Notes under the pieces: generated by a model
Told to the model about the DNA's origin: nothing
The model's input: the letters and a program-made list of their open reading frames with translations, nothing else
Database searches by the model: none
NCBI GenBank assembly: GCA_034336665.1
Contig: CM067568.1
Span: forward strand, 36,374,770-36,438,769
Length of the DNA: 64,000 nt
Direction of reading: 5' to 3'
Origin: Luscinia megarhynchos
Taxonomy: Eukaryota > Chordata > Aves > Passeriformes > Turdidae
Shown here: one piece after another, positions 60,901-64,000 of the stretch
How positions within the stretch are numbered: the first letter of the stretch is position 1
How the letters are laid out: every line of letters starts with the position of its first letter
Position numbers and translations under genes: made by a program

Positions 60901-63861
60901 CATTCCATGTATCTCATGCACATTCGTACTTGATTTTCCTACTATGACCCCCCCAGACTCTCCTTGCTGGTCTGTCCCTCTAACCAGGAATACAACCAAG
61001 TATGAAGAACATCTGTTCTCCCAGCTTCTTTACTAAGGATAAATATAACTGGACATGCCTCCCCCCCTTTTGAAAGGGTTACAAAATTATGTGATTGTAT
61101 TTCAGATTAAAGAGGAAATACATTCTTAACAGGAAAGTCACTTTACAAATAGCAGTCTTGCCAAATTCTTCTCCTATTAGTATATCCATTTCTTATATAC
61201 AAAAGAGTAATACTAATGTATGATTTCTAATCAACTCGACTAAAGCTGACACTACCTTGAAAGCAGCTTTTCAACACTAAGTTTGTGCTCTGCCAAAAAT
61301 CCCACCAAAAAACAAACACAAAACCAACCTGAGTCTTAATAGTTTGTACTAGTTAAAAGCATTCATACAGTTGATATAGGGGTTGGATTCAGATTTCCAT
61401 ATATATCTGTACAGCTCTCTTGATCTAGTTGGACTCTGTAATTTTTAAATTCTCCTCTCTGAAAGTAGATTCAGAGAAGCCTGATTTAGACAATAGCTGT
61501 CTTTCATGAAACAGCTAATACAATTTTTAAGAAGTGGGCCCTCACTATCCCTATTAATCTAATTACCCTTGCTGGGGCAAAGAAGTAGGTAATGCTGTTT
61601 TCAGAAGACTTTATCAATCAGCAACCAGCAGAGACAAGGATCAGCATCTTTAAAACTGTCTAAAAGATGACCAGCCCTAAGTTCTCCAGCAGATTATGCC
61701 ACAACCAACAGTAACCTAAACTTACCACCCATCTGTGCCAGAACACTTCGATAGGTAAAGAAAGTACTACATTTTCTAATCCAATGCACCAATTTTACCC
61801 AACCTAACAGAAAGAGACAGAAAACGAAAACAACAAAAGCAAACACATTACCAAAAAACACATACACACCCATACACAAAAAACAAGCATAGCAGAGTTT
61901 TCTGCAGTCTTCCCAAATACCACATTCTAAGGCCTGACCTCTCAGCTAACCACCTACTGACATTTCTAGGGATCGCCTGTGTGAACACATCTAAATTTAC
62001 CCCTTAATTCGTGAACTTTGGTTAAGTAAGGAATTTGGTCTTTCATACTTCTTAATGACAACACCTCTGCAGTATAAATAAGCCTGTCAGAATACTTGAA
62101 ATAGTCACCAAACATTTTGAAAACAGACAGACATTTTAAAAGGATACTTTTCATACTGAAATTTTAGTAAAACTACATATAAGTGAAAAATTTGCCTGCA
62201 GTGTCAGCAAATACATTAGAGTAATCTAATGATGTGATAATAATTGTAACCAGAAAAGCAGCTTCAAAATATCAGAAGCTGGGGGAGGGGGACTTAATTC
62301 CTACAGAAACAGGAGGCTGTCACCCCTCCCTTGTTAGGTTCTTCTACGCCCTATAAGGAAAATACTCCTTACGGAACTCCCGACAACATTTTCAGCACCC
62401 CTAGAGTATAGTTCAGGGAACAGTAAGGCAGTACCCTTCAAAGTTAACTAATCCAGCTTCTGTAAAATTTTATTAAGTGAAGCAACAAAAGCAACAAAAG
62501 CAAGTCTAAACATGAAAAAGATTTAGGTGTGCTTTTATTTCGTATGTTGCAAATGGAAAGTATTTTAGATTTAACCTCGTTAGTCTGCACATCTTTAAAA
62601 AATTATAGTTTGGATGCAGGGGCCTTTTGTAGGTGAGGATGATGCTGGATCAGAGCGGTGGTGAAAACCCGTAATTTATCGGCTTTTGAAAAACGCCTTG
62701 CTAAATACTTTGTCCATTGTTCTTACAAGTGGTGAAGTGAGTGGCTACAAGTTCGGGGCTACCCGTGCCATCCGCCTTCACCCGCTAACGGGAATCTCAC
62801 CACTCCTGTTCAGCTTTGTACACGCAGGAAAGAAAAAACAAGAAAACGGATGGGAAGAACGATAAAAGCCGCACTAGAAAAAAAGCTCCTAAGGGGACAG
62901 GTGCGCTCGCTGGGCTCCAGGCGGGGTTTAACCCGGGCTGCGGCGGCGGGACCCCCGCCCCGCCGGACAGGTGCAGCGACCCCGCGCCCGCGCCGCGCTC
63001 CCCGCTGGCCATTTCCAACCGGAGCGGCCGCGGCTCCCCGCGGAGGCGGGGCGAGCGCGGCCCCGGGCGGCGCGGCGAGGGCCGGCAGCAAGGGGTTAAC
63101 CGCGCCGGGAGCCGGCCGGGAGCCCAGCGGGCCCGGCAGCCGGTGCCCCCCGCCCGGCCGTCACCACAACAATAGGGCGAGCGGCACATGCCGGGCGGGC
63201 GGGCCCGGCGCGGCCCCTTCGGCGGGGCGGCCTAGCGCCGAGCGCCGCCGACACGCGGCTGCCGGCGGGGGCGGACGGGAGGGAGAGCCCGAGCCCGGCA
63301 GACGCTCGTTGCCGCCCGCCGCCTCCATACGAGCAACTTTCACTTCCCCGGCGGGGGCAGGGGCGACTCCGCGGAAGGAGCGAGAGAGGAAGGGGGGAAG
63401 GAGCGGGCTGTCTCCCTTCCCCGCGGGTGAAGGGGGCTGCGGGGTACCCTAGCCGAGGAGGGGCAGGGATTCCCCCTGCCCCAGGCGAGAGATCCGCCCT
63501 CTCTTCCCCCATCCCCCTCGCGAGGGCACAGGCTCGGCGCAAGCCGCGGTCCCCCCCTCACGCCCCCCGGCACGGCTCCCCGCAGCGACCCGGGGAATCC
63601 CCTTTCCTCCCTCCCTGCCCGCCCAGGTGTCAGAATCGTTGGGGGCTCCAGCCGCTCCCCGCCCGCCGCCGCCGGAGCGCGGGGGGGTTGGCGGGGGAGC
63701 GCAGGACGGACATAAGGACGCGGACACCGACACGGGGCTGTTTCTTACTCGTAGTTCCTGAAGATCTCGTTAGTGACCCTGCAGTAGAAAACACGCTCGT
63801 CCGGCCGGAGGTCGGCGGGGGGCTTCACCCTCACGAAGGGCTTTCGGTGCAGCAGCGGCAT
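751..63861 (-). CDS. BAZ1A: BAZ1A (ACF1) gene, 26 coding exons, start to stop
   Basis: Whole coding span of bromodomain adjacent to zinc finger domain 1A, the regulatory subunit that pairs with the ISWI ATPase SMARCA5 in the nuclear ACF and CHRAC nucleosome-spacing complexes. Each exon was read on the minus strand, and the splice phases join without conflict. The summed coding length is 4,679 nt, one short of 1,560 codons including the stop. The missing base lies in exon 8. With it the product is 1,559 residues, close to the human length of about 1,556. Domain order (frame-restored numbering): WAC about 22-128, SUMO-interaction-like motif 161-170, AT-hook-like 274-282, charged coiled coil about 322-405, DDT about 423-488, WHIM1 about 545-562, WHIM2 about 800-830, PHD about 1154-1203, bromodomain about 1430-1535. 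Exon listing below gives the joins. Recognition is from remembered family sequence, not a search. Confidence 0.97.
942..1461 (-). other. BAZ1A intron 25
   Basis: 520 nt, GTAAGT donor next to exon 25 and ACCAG acceptor next to exon 26. AT-rich; I see no repeat or RNA gene in it. Confidence 0.9.
1462..1549 (-). CDS. BAZ1A: BAZ1A exon 25: bromodomain ZA loop
   Basis: 88 nt, entered in phase 0 after a TTTTTTTAG acceptor and left in phase 1 at GTAAGT. It encodes residues 1468-1497, including VPDYYDIIKKPIAL, the ZA loop of the bromodomain with its conserved PDYY. Confidence 0.96.
1550..3622 (-). other. BAZ1A intron 24
   Basis: 2,073 nt. It holds short A runs and AATT-rich stretches (about 3300-3325). 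I see no transposon or gene; the 113-residue + frame at 3362-3703 overlaps exon 24 antisense. Confidence 0.88.
3623..3765 (-). CDS. BAZ1A: BAZ1A exon 24: start of bromodomain
   Basis: 143 nt, phase 1 entry after TTTTCCAG, phase 0 exit at GTAACT. It encodes residues 1420-1467: a Ser/Arg-rich lead, then helix αZ of the bromodomain, ending with the WPF shelf (Trp1457-Phe1459), which lines the acetyl-lysine pocket. Confidence 0.96.
3766..4814 (-). other. BAZ1A intron 23
   Basis: 1,049 nt with a GTTAGA donor and TTCCAG acceptor. AT-rich with short A runs; no repeat family recognised. Confidence 0.88.
4815..5284 (-). CDS. BAZ1A: BAZ1A exon 23: basic linker between PHD and bromodomain
   Basis: 470 nt, phase 2 entry after TTTGTAG, phase 1 exit. 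It encodes residues 1263-1420. The stretch is low in predicted structure and rich in Ser, Arg and Lys. The conserved core is LQADVFVELL followed by a run of Arg (PRRRRRGRKSAG). A second patch, PKRRGRKRQS, lies near the end. Both resemble nuclear localisation signals or loose AT-hooks. This is the least conserved exon compared with the human protein, but the frame is open across its whole length. Confidence 0.95.
5285..6528 (-). other. BAZ1A intron 22
   Basis: 1,244 nt with a GTAAGT donor. Its main feature is a GT-rich, GTTT-rich stretch on the + strand at 5941-6075. Confidence 0.88.
5941..6075. repeat. GT-rich low-complexity tract with (GTTT)n core
   Basis: The + strand is dominated by G and T, with a GTTT run at about 5986-6000 and diverged units on both sides. 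It looks like a decayed microsatellite. Confidence 0.7.
6529..6752 (-). CDS. BAZ1A: BAZ1A exon 22: end of PHD finger and acidic tract
   Basis: 224 nt, phase 0 entry after TTTCTAG, phase 2 exit at GTAAGT. It encodes residues 1189-1263. VIPEGDWFCPECR supplies the last two zinc-binding cysteines (Cys1197 and Cys1200) of the PHD finger. A basic RSRRLSSRQR segment follows, then a long Glu/Asp-rich stretch (about 1215-1262). The long antisense frame at 6546-7055 is a by-product of this composition. Confidence 0.96.
6753..6860 (-). other. BAZ1A intron 21 (inside the PHD finger)
   Basis: A 108 nt intron with GTAGCT donor and TTTCTAG acceptor. It splits the PHD finger between the sixth and seventh zinc ligands. 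Confidence 0.92.
6861..7108 (-). CDS. BAZ1A: BAZ1A exon 21: linker and most of PHD finger
   Basis: 248 nt, phase 1 entry, phase 0 exit. It encodes residues 1106-1188. DASDGGRSYKTVLDRWRESLL is a conserved helical lead. The PHD finger follows with zinc ligands Cys1156, Cys1159, Cys1171, Cys1174, His1179 and Cys1182, giving the C4HC3 pattern together with exon 22. The acceptor is GGAAG rather than the usual CAG or TAG, but the join is fixed by homology and phase. Confidence 0.95.
8975..9030 (+). mobile_element. Possible ancient MIR/L2-like repeat fragment
   Basis: The sequence around 8983-9012 reads like the 'cagtttcc(c/t)catctgtaaaat(g/a)aggataata' core of MIR and L2 elements, here as CCCAATCTGTAAAATAAG. 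The flanks are too diverged to set the ends. Recognition is by eye. Confidence 0.35.
10690..10790 (+). mobile_element. Possible ancient MIR/L2-like repeat fragment
   Basis: ACATCTCTGTAAAAGGAATGATGAGACCTATTACTG and the following 'tgcaaagtattttgaaatg' resemble the MIR/L2 tail (catctgtaaaatggg... cctac... gtaaagcgctt). It is diverged, and the ends are approximate. Confidence 0.4.
14209..14357 (-). CDS. BAZ1A: BAZ1A exon 20: pre-PHD linker
   Basis: 149 nt, phase 2 entry after TTCTAG, phase 1 exit at GTAAGT. It encodes residues 1056-1106. The segment HYLASALLQIEQGIERRFLKAPL is the conserved helix before the PHD finger. A Ser/Thr-rich stretch (APSAASTSTSTPQP) precedes it. Confidence 0.95.
14964..15003. 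repeat. (AAAC)n / (AACC)n microsatellite
   Basis: AACC units pass into four consecutive CAAA units on the + strand. Confidence 0.85.
16392..16489. repeat. G/T-rich tract with G runs
   Basis: About 98 bases made almost only of G and T on the + strand (the template strand of BAZ1A). GGTTTT-type units lead into runs of three to six G near 16428-16486. The transcript would be CCAAAA-rich. Confidence 0.8.
16829..16983 (-). CDS. BAZ1A: BAZ1A exon 19
   Basis: 155 nt, phase 0 entry after CTTCAG, phase 2 exit at GTAAGA. It encodes residues 1005-1056, starting VTDRQAWRAALEHGRYEFL. An acidic stretch (NEESEEVETDDQDK) follows, matching the linker after WHIM2 in vertebrate BAZ1A. Confidence 0.95.
16984..17156 (-). 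other. BAZ1A intron 18
   Basis: 173 nt with GTATTT donor and CTTCAG acceptor. Confidence 0.9.
17157..17320 (-). CDS. BAZ1A: BAZ1A exon 18
   Basis: 164 nt, phase 1 entry after TTGCAG, phase 0 exit at GTATTT. It encodes residues 950-1004. AEKQLELRLRDFLLDIEDR and IYQGTLGAIK are a conserved helical segment belonging to the WHIM2/3 (WSD) region. Confidence 0.95.
17321..19902 (-). other. BAZ1A intron 17
   Basis: 2,582 nt with a GTAAAT donor. It contains A runs near 18899-18912 and 19710-19723 and a repeated AT palindrome (19819-19852). No gene or transposon recognised. Confidence 0.87.
19819..19852. repeat. Twice-repeated 12-bp AT palindrome
   Basis: TATAATATTATA, which is its own reverse complement, occurs at 19819-19830 and again at 19841-19852. 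Confidence 0.85.
19903..20511 (-). CDS. BAZ1A: BAZ1A exon 17: WHIM2/WSD region
   Basis: 609 nt, the largest exon, phase 1 in and out. It encodes residues 747-950. PLGRDRLYRRYWIFPSVPG (about 805-819) is the WHIM2 signature, thought in ISWI-partner proteins to contact the ATPase and linker DNA side of the complex. VEEDYSGLTEDMLLPR, a Ser-rich stretch and PNRWCFYSSREQLDQLLEAL follow, all as in human. A Glu/Lys-rich helix (EALKQEQQKKEKELLEKIQ) precedes the motif. Confidence 0.96.
20512..22004 (-). other. BAZ1A intron 16
   Basis: 1,493 nt with GTAATG donor and TTTCTAG acceptor. An A run lies near 21633-21643. Nothing else recognised. Confidence 0.87.
22005..22129 (-). CDS. BAZ1A: BAZ1A exon 16: acidic linker
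   Basis: 125 nt, phase 2 entry after TGTCAG, phase 1 exit at GTAATG. It encodes residues 705-747: an acidic stretch with several Ser/Thr (EEEREDLDTSTESKEMER), ending in a basic NRKRRR patch. Confidence 0.94.
22130..22769 (-). other. BAZ1A intron 15
   Basis: 640 nt with a GTATGA donor. AT-rich; nothing recognised. Confidence 0.88.
22770..22883 (-). CDS. BAZ1A: BAZ1A exon 15: charged helix
   Basis: 114 nt, phase 2 in and out, so it can be skipped without a frame change. It encodes residues 667-705, mostly Lys/Glu/Arg (KEQELKMKEKQEKLKEEEQR), a likely coiled coil. Confidence 0.95.
22884..23156 (-). other. BAZ1A intron 14
   Basis: 273 nt with GTAGAG donor and TATTAG acceptor. Confidence 0.9.
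23157..23322 (-). CDS. BAZ1A: BAZ1A exon 14
   Basis: 166 nt, phase 1 entry, phase 2 exit. It encodes residues 612-667. GEKMKILHALCGKLLTLVST and RDFIEDSVDVLRQAKQEFREL close the helical region after WHIM1 and lead into the charged helix of exon 15. Confidence 0.96.
23323..23962 (-). other. BAZ1A intron 13
   Basis: 640 nt. It contains a short CR1 tail in the + orientation (23790-23872) and a G run near 23636-23646. Confidence 0.88.
23790..23872 (+). mobile_element. CR1 LINE 3' tail fragment
   Basis: TGGAGCATAGACCATATGACC, then TTCTTTCCAAACTCAATTATTCTATGAT, follows the CR1 3' end (…ggactagatgacctccagaggtcccttccaacctcaactattctatgat). It opposes the gene orientation. Confidence 0.75.
23963..24187 (-). 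CDS. BAZ1A: BAZ1A exon 13: WHIM1
   Basis: 225 nt, phase 1 in and out. It encodes residues 537-612. DLDSCTLSEILRLHILASG is the WHIM1 motif (about 545-562). The rest (YRYQKRGGFDTTDDACMELR) is almost identical to human. Confidence 0.96.
24188..24315 (-). other. BAZ1A intron 12
   Basis: 128 nt, AT-rich, GTATGT donor and CTGTAG acceptor. Confidence 0.9.
24316..24411 (-). CDS. BAZ1A: BAZ1A exon 12
   Basis: 96 nt, phase 1 in and out. It encodes residues 505-537, joining DDT to WHIM1: ALDEDSDPTKSALSAVATL then AAAWPQLHQG. A symmetric 32-codon cassette. Confidence 0.96.
24412..26803 (-). other. BAZ1A intron 11
   Basis: 2,392 nt with a GTCAGA donor, weaker than the others. It holds short ACAAACAAT repeats near 25200-25225. 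No gene or transposon recognised. Confidence 0.87.
26804..26950 (-). CDS. BAZ1A: BAZ1A exon 11: second half of DDT domain
   Basis: 147 nt, phase 1 in and out, after a TTCACAG acceptor. It encodes residues 456-505. VLEEALVGNDTEGPLCELLF completes the DDT domain, the three-helix module that docks on the ISWI ATPase SMARCA5. An acidic EEEEEVAK stretch follows. Confidence 0.96.
26951..27399 (-). other. BAZ1A intron 10, GC-AG type
   Basis: 449 nt. The donor is AG|GCAAGT, so GC (27399-27398) replaces GT, and the acceptor is the normal CACAG. Phase and protein continuity (GVTL-E-VLEEAL) fix this join. Confidence 0.9.
27400..27538 (-). CDS. BAZ1A: BAZ1A exon 10: first half of DDT domain
   Basis: 139 nt, phase 0 entry after TTTGCAG, phase 1 exit at a GC donor. 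It encodes residues 410-456. LPPEIFGDALMVLEFLHAFG opens the DDT domain (about 423 onward), followed by ELFDLQDEFPEGVTL. Confidence 0.97.
27539..29833 (-). other. BAZ1A intron 9
   Basis: 2,295 nt with a GTATGA donor. It contains a truncated CR1 copy (28443-28930) and short AT dinucleotide runs near 29380-29405. Confidence 0.88.
28443..28930 (-). mobile_element. CR1 LINE, 5'-truncated 3' part
   Basis: Minus-strand reading gives PHLEYCVRFWALQYKKDMKVLE followed by a diverged GLEKAYEEWLRSLGLFSLEE, the C-terminal part of CR1 ORF2 reverse transcriptase. The 3' end is ...AGAATCACAAGG near 28446-28460. The frame is broken, so the copy is dead. The 5' boundary is approximate. It lies in the same orientation as BAZ1A. 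Confidence 0.9.
29834..29929 (-). CDS. BAZ1A: BAZ1A exon 9: end of charged helix
   Basis: 96 nt, phase 0 in and out after TTTTCAG. It encodes residues 378-409: EREKLREEKRKYVEYLKQW, then SKPREDMECDDLK. A symmetric cassette of 32 codons between the coiled coil and DDT. Confidence 0.96.
29930..30675 (-). other. BAZ1A intron 8
   Basis: 746 nt with a GTAATG donor. AT-rich; nothing recognised. Confidence 0.88.
30676..30841 (-). CDS. BAZ1A: BAZ1A exon 8: charged coiled coil, carries a 1-base frameshift
   Basis: 166 nt as given, entered in phase 1 after TTTATAG. The first part reads AFEKAKLKQEKANAIEARK through KKREELKK in one frame. The rest reads IVEEERMKKKEEKERLKIEK in the next frame. The switch falls at an A run of seven (30741-30747), where eight are needed. 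As written, translation would stop at TGA 30720-30722 after residue 361. With one more A the exon is 167 nt and exits in phase 0, exactly what exon 9 requires. Residues 322-377, a Lys/Glu-rich predicted coiled coil. A base missing from the assembly is most likely; a true mutation would remove DDT, WHIM, PHD and bromodomain. Confidence 0.93.
30842..32822 (-). other. BAZ1A intron 7
   Basis: 1,981 nt with GTAAGT donor and TTTATAG acceptor. It includes a weak CR1 tail (32035-32100, + strand). Otherwise AT-rich. Confidence 0.88.
32035..32100 (+). mobile_element. Possible CR1 LINE 3' tail fragment
   Basis: GATGTTGGACTAGGTAATTTCTAAATGTCCTTGCCATC loosely follows the CR1 tail 'ggttggactagatgacctttaaaggtcccttccaacc'. 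Diverged and short. Confidence 0.5.
32823..32925 (-). CDS. BAZ1A: BAZ1A exon 7
   Basis: 103 nt, phase 0 entry after CTGTCAG, phase 1 exit at GTAAGT. It encodes residues 288-322. It starts EDNITPKQNTPGNKSKVSRE and runs into a basic, charged helix (RARFQKQKDDVEAI). Less conserved than its neighbours. Confidence 0.94.
32926..33457 (-). other. BAZ1A intron 6
   Basis: 532 nt with GTAAGT donor. It contains a short direct repeat (GGCAAGTGACATA at 33067-33106 region). Nothing else seen. Confidence 0.88.
33458..33592 (-). CDS. BAZ1A: BAZ1A exon 6: AT-hook-like motif
   Basis: 135 nt, phase 0 in and out. It encodes residues 243-287. NFSYFFPDEPPTFIFSPAS is followed by RRRGRPPKR (274-282), which has the Arg-Gly-Arg-Pro core of an AT-hook and may bind the DNA minor groove. 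The acceptor is ACTAAG, a non-CAG/TAG type, but phase and homology fix it. Confidence 0.96.
33593..35276 (-). other. BAZ1A intron 5
   Basis: 1,684 nt with GTAAGC donor. It contains a 10-bp tandem repeat at 34321-34350. No gene or transposon recognised. Confidence 0.88.
34321..34350. repeat. Three-copy 10-bp tandem repeat
   Basis: Three units of the form TAACAA followed by four variable bases, in exact 10-base register. Confidence 0.8.
35277..35364 (-). CDS. BAZ1A: BAZ1A exon 5
   Basis: 88 nt, phase 2 entry after ATACAG, phase 0 exit at GTAAGC. It encodes residues 213-242: SRRKHLFSRDRLKLFLKQHC then EPHDGVIKAK, matching the conserved segment between the N-terminal region and the AT-hook. Confidence 0.95.
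35365..37247 (-). other. BAZ1A intron 4
   Basis: 1,883 nt with GTAAAA donor. It holds an (ATT)n run at 36205-36230. Nothing else recognised. Confidence 0.88.
36205..36230. repeat. (ATT)n microsatellite
   Basis: About eight ATT units on the + strand, with one interruption. Confidence 0.85.
37248..37349 (-). CDS. BAZ1A: BAZ1A exon 4
   Basis: 102 nt, phase 2 in and out, after TTTCCCTAG. It encodes residues 179-213: GEKKAIIDPSLFKYKVQPIK then KHLYEPVIVKASQL. The FKYKVQP core is conserved with human. Confidence 0.95.
37350..43758 (-). other. BAZ1A intron 3
   Basis: 6,409 nt with GTACAT donor. The main feature is a truncated CR1 copy at 40013-40475. A possible decayed MIR/L2-like patch lies near 39605-39700 (too weak to list). 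The remainder is AT-rich without recognised content. Confidence 0.87.
40013..40475 (-). mobile_element. CR1 LINE, 5'-truncated 3' part
   Basis: On the + strand the copy reads as antisense CR1: ACCATTAAGGCTGGAAAAGGCC, then GGGCAGCCTATTCCAATGCC, CTATTGTCCAATATAAACCTCCCC, GAGGCCATTTCCTCTC and AACAAACCCAGCTCCCTCAATCC. The 3' end is near 40013 and the element fades near 40475, a typical 5' truncation. Same orientation as BAZ1A; no intact frame. Confidence 0.92.
43759..43902 (-). CDS. BAZ1A: BAZ1A exon 3: SUMO-interaction-like motif
   Basis: 144 nt, phase 2 in and out, after TTTCAG. It encodes residues 131-179. LQCKVLEVIAPAHHNGMANGH is followed by DTIVISDSDDSE (159-170), a hydrophobic Ile-Val-Ile core followed by Ser and Asp, the layout of a SUMO-interaction motif with casein-kinase-2-type serines. 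The human protein has the same pattern. Function of this motif in BAZ1A is inferred. Confidence 0.96.
45835..45965. promoter_or_regulatory. Isolated intronic GC/CpG-rich patch with CTCF-like site
   Basis: About 130 bases rich in C, G and CpG stand inside an AT-rich intron. The + strand at 45868-45881 reads CCGCTGGAGGGCGC, which fits the CTCF core (CCRSYRGRKGGCRS) at every position. It could be a small CpG island, insulator or intronic promoter. Function is inferred only. Confidence 0.5.
47815..49740 (-). mobile_element. CR1 LINE, 5' portion with ORF1 and ORF2 remnants
   Basis: Minus-strand order is ORF1 then ORF2. Around 49350-49020: VGDSLCRETEGPIYQLD and later FRALGQQIEGTGAQVVFSS, the esterase-like part of CR1 ORF1. 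Around 48650-48180: AHSMSSKQEELETTLLLESD then ITEIWWNKSHDWTVTINGY, the ORF2 endonuclease start. Around 48070-47950: LELNLARDAANNRKGF, a later part of ORF2, with the sequence between lost. Several stops and shifts make it inactive. Ends are approximate. Confidence 0.85.
51614..51650. repeat. Degenerate (GATA)n-like microsatellite
   Basis: GATATATA and GATA/GGTAGATA units follow each other for about 37 bases. Confidence 0.75.
52764..52821. repeat. AATAAAAC minisatellite, about three units of 20-22 bp
   Basis: Units end in ACAATACT, ACAATAATAT and ACAGTACT, each preceded by (ACC)AATAATAAA. Two full copies and one partial copy. Confidence 0.8.
56104..56138. repeat. Perfect AT palindrome, 17-bp arms, 1-base spacer
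   Basis: Left arm 56104-56120 and right arm 56122-56138 are exact reverse complements around a single C at 56121. All A/T within the arms. Could form a hairpin or cruciform. Confidence 0.9.
56674..56952 (-). CDS. BAZ1A: BAZ1A exon 2: WAC domain
   Basis: 279 nt, phase 2 in and out, after TTTGCAG. It encodes residues 38-131. DFFERTILCNSLVWSCAVTG and GLTYQEALESEKKARHNLQS lead into LHEICDEIFAYVKDRYFVDE. Together with exon 1 this forms the WAC domain (about 22-128), which in ACF1 helps bind DNA and nucleosomes. Near-identical to human. Confidence 0.97.
58640..58760 (+). mobile_element. Ancient CR1 LINE 3' tail fragment
   Basis: ACGTGATCTCTTCAGGTCTTGTCCTGCCCTATATTTCATTATTTCTGTATT follows the CR1 tail 'agatgatctcttgaggtcccttccagccctacatttctatgattctgt'. 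The section before it (AGGTTAGACAAAAATCTG) fits the older CR1 pattern too. Diverged; opposite to the gene. Confidence 0.65.
62481..62504. repeat. AGCAACAAAA tandem repeat, two and a half copies
   Basis: A 10-base unit, AGCAACAAAA, is repeated head to tail on the + strand. Confidence 0.75.
63749..63861 (-). CDS. BAZ1A: BAZ1A exon 1 (coding part): start codon and N terminus
   Basis: 113 nt coding, phase 2 exit at GA|GTAAGA. It encodes residues 1-38, starting MPLLHRKPFVRVKPPADLRP, the conserved BAZ1A N terminus. The ATG at 63861-63859 has G at -3. Two TGA stops lie upstream in the same frame (63895-63897 and 63901-63903), so no longer N-terminal extension is possible through this exon. Confidence 0.97.
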
Positions 63862-64000
63862 CGCCCCGCTCCCGTCTCTCTTCCTGCCCCAGGATCAGCT
63901 TCAGGAGGTGGGGGGGAGGAGGAATAAAAAACACGGAGGGATTAAGCGAGGTAGCGGCGCCCACCAGCCCGGGGAGGAGGGAGCGGGCCCGGCGTGTCCC
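63862..64000 (-). other. BAZ1A 5' UTR and/or upstream region, partial
   Basis: 139 bases upstream of the ATG, GC-rich, with no upstream ATG on the gene strand. A pyrimidine tract (TTTTTTATTCCTCCTCCCCCCCACC) ends near 63906, just before CTGAAG. It could be the end of an intron after a further 5' UTR exon outside the window, or simply part of the leader. Confidence 0.55.

Larger units (their letters stand above)
56953..63748 (-). other. BAZ1A intron 1
   Basis: 6,796 nt with GTAAGA donor. Its 5' end (62860-63748) lies in the CpG island. It contains an ancient CR1 tail (58640-58760) and a short AGCAACAAAA repeat (62481-62504). The frame at 59559-59909 matches no family I know. No other gene seen. 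Confidence 0.87.
62860..64000. promoter_or_regulatory. CpG island over the BAZ1A 5' end
   Basis: G, C and CpG content rises sharply from about 62860 to the window edge, against an AT-rich background. It covers exon 1, the start of intron 1 and 139 bases upstream of the ATG. GC boxes (Sp1-type) appear at 63045-63053 and 63224-63230. There is no TATA box near a plausible start. The long open frames here on both strands reflect low stop-codon frequency. The transcription start may lie beyond the window. Confidence 0.85.

Noticed and set aside
62850..63927. Several 90- to 200-residue frames on both strands in the GC-rich end
   Set aside because: High GC lowers stop frequency. The frames are Pro/Arg/Ala/Gly-rich, overlap each other and show no domain. 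Only the BAZ1A exon 1 frame matches a known protein.

Overview
This window is vertebrate nuclear DNA, most likely from a bird. It holds one intron-rich gene, ancient and younger CR1 LINE copies (typical of birds and other reptiles), a CpG island at one end, and no sign of a second gene. The gene spans about 63 kb from start to stop codon.

The gene is BAZ1A (ACF1), on the minus strand. The start codon is near the right edge (63861) and the stop codon near the left edge (751). I could place all 26 coding exons with splice sites and phases that agree throughout. Together they encode a protein of about 1,559 residues with WAC, AT-hook-like, charged coiled-coil, DDT, WHIM, PHD and bromodomain regions in the usual order. 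BAZ1A is the large non-catalytic subunit of the ISWI remodelers ACF and CHRAC. It partners SMARCA5 through the DDT region and reads chromatin through PHD and bromodomain.

Layout on the + axis: 3' UTR and poly(A) signal (about 30-750); bromodomain exons 26-24 (751-3765); basic linker exon 23 and PHD exons 22-21 (4815-7108); a 7.1 kb intron; exons 20-12 (14209-24411), covering the C-terminal linker and the WHIM region; DDT exons 11-10 (26804-27538); coiled-coil exons 9-7 (29834-32925); exons 6-3 (33458-43902), with an AT-hook-like motif and a SUMO-interaction-like motif; a 12.8 kb intron 2 holding a long CR1 piece and an isolated GC-rich patch; WAC exon 2 (56674-56952); a 6.8 kb intron 1; and exon 1 in a CpG island (62860-64000).

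Two points need a second look. Exon 8 lacks one base in an A run (30741-30747), which breaks the reading frame and would end the protein at residue 361; an assembly error is the likeliest cause. Intron 10 uses a GC donor rather than GT. Nothing in the window supports a novel multi-gene system.
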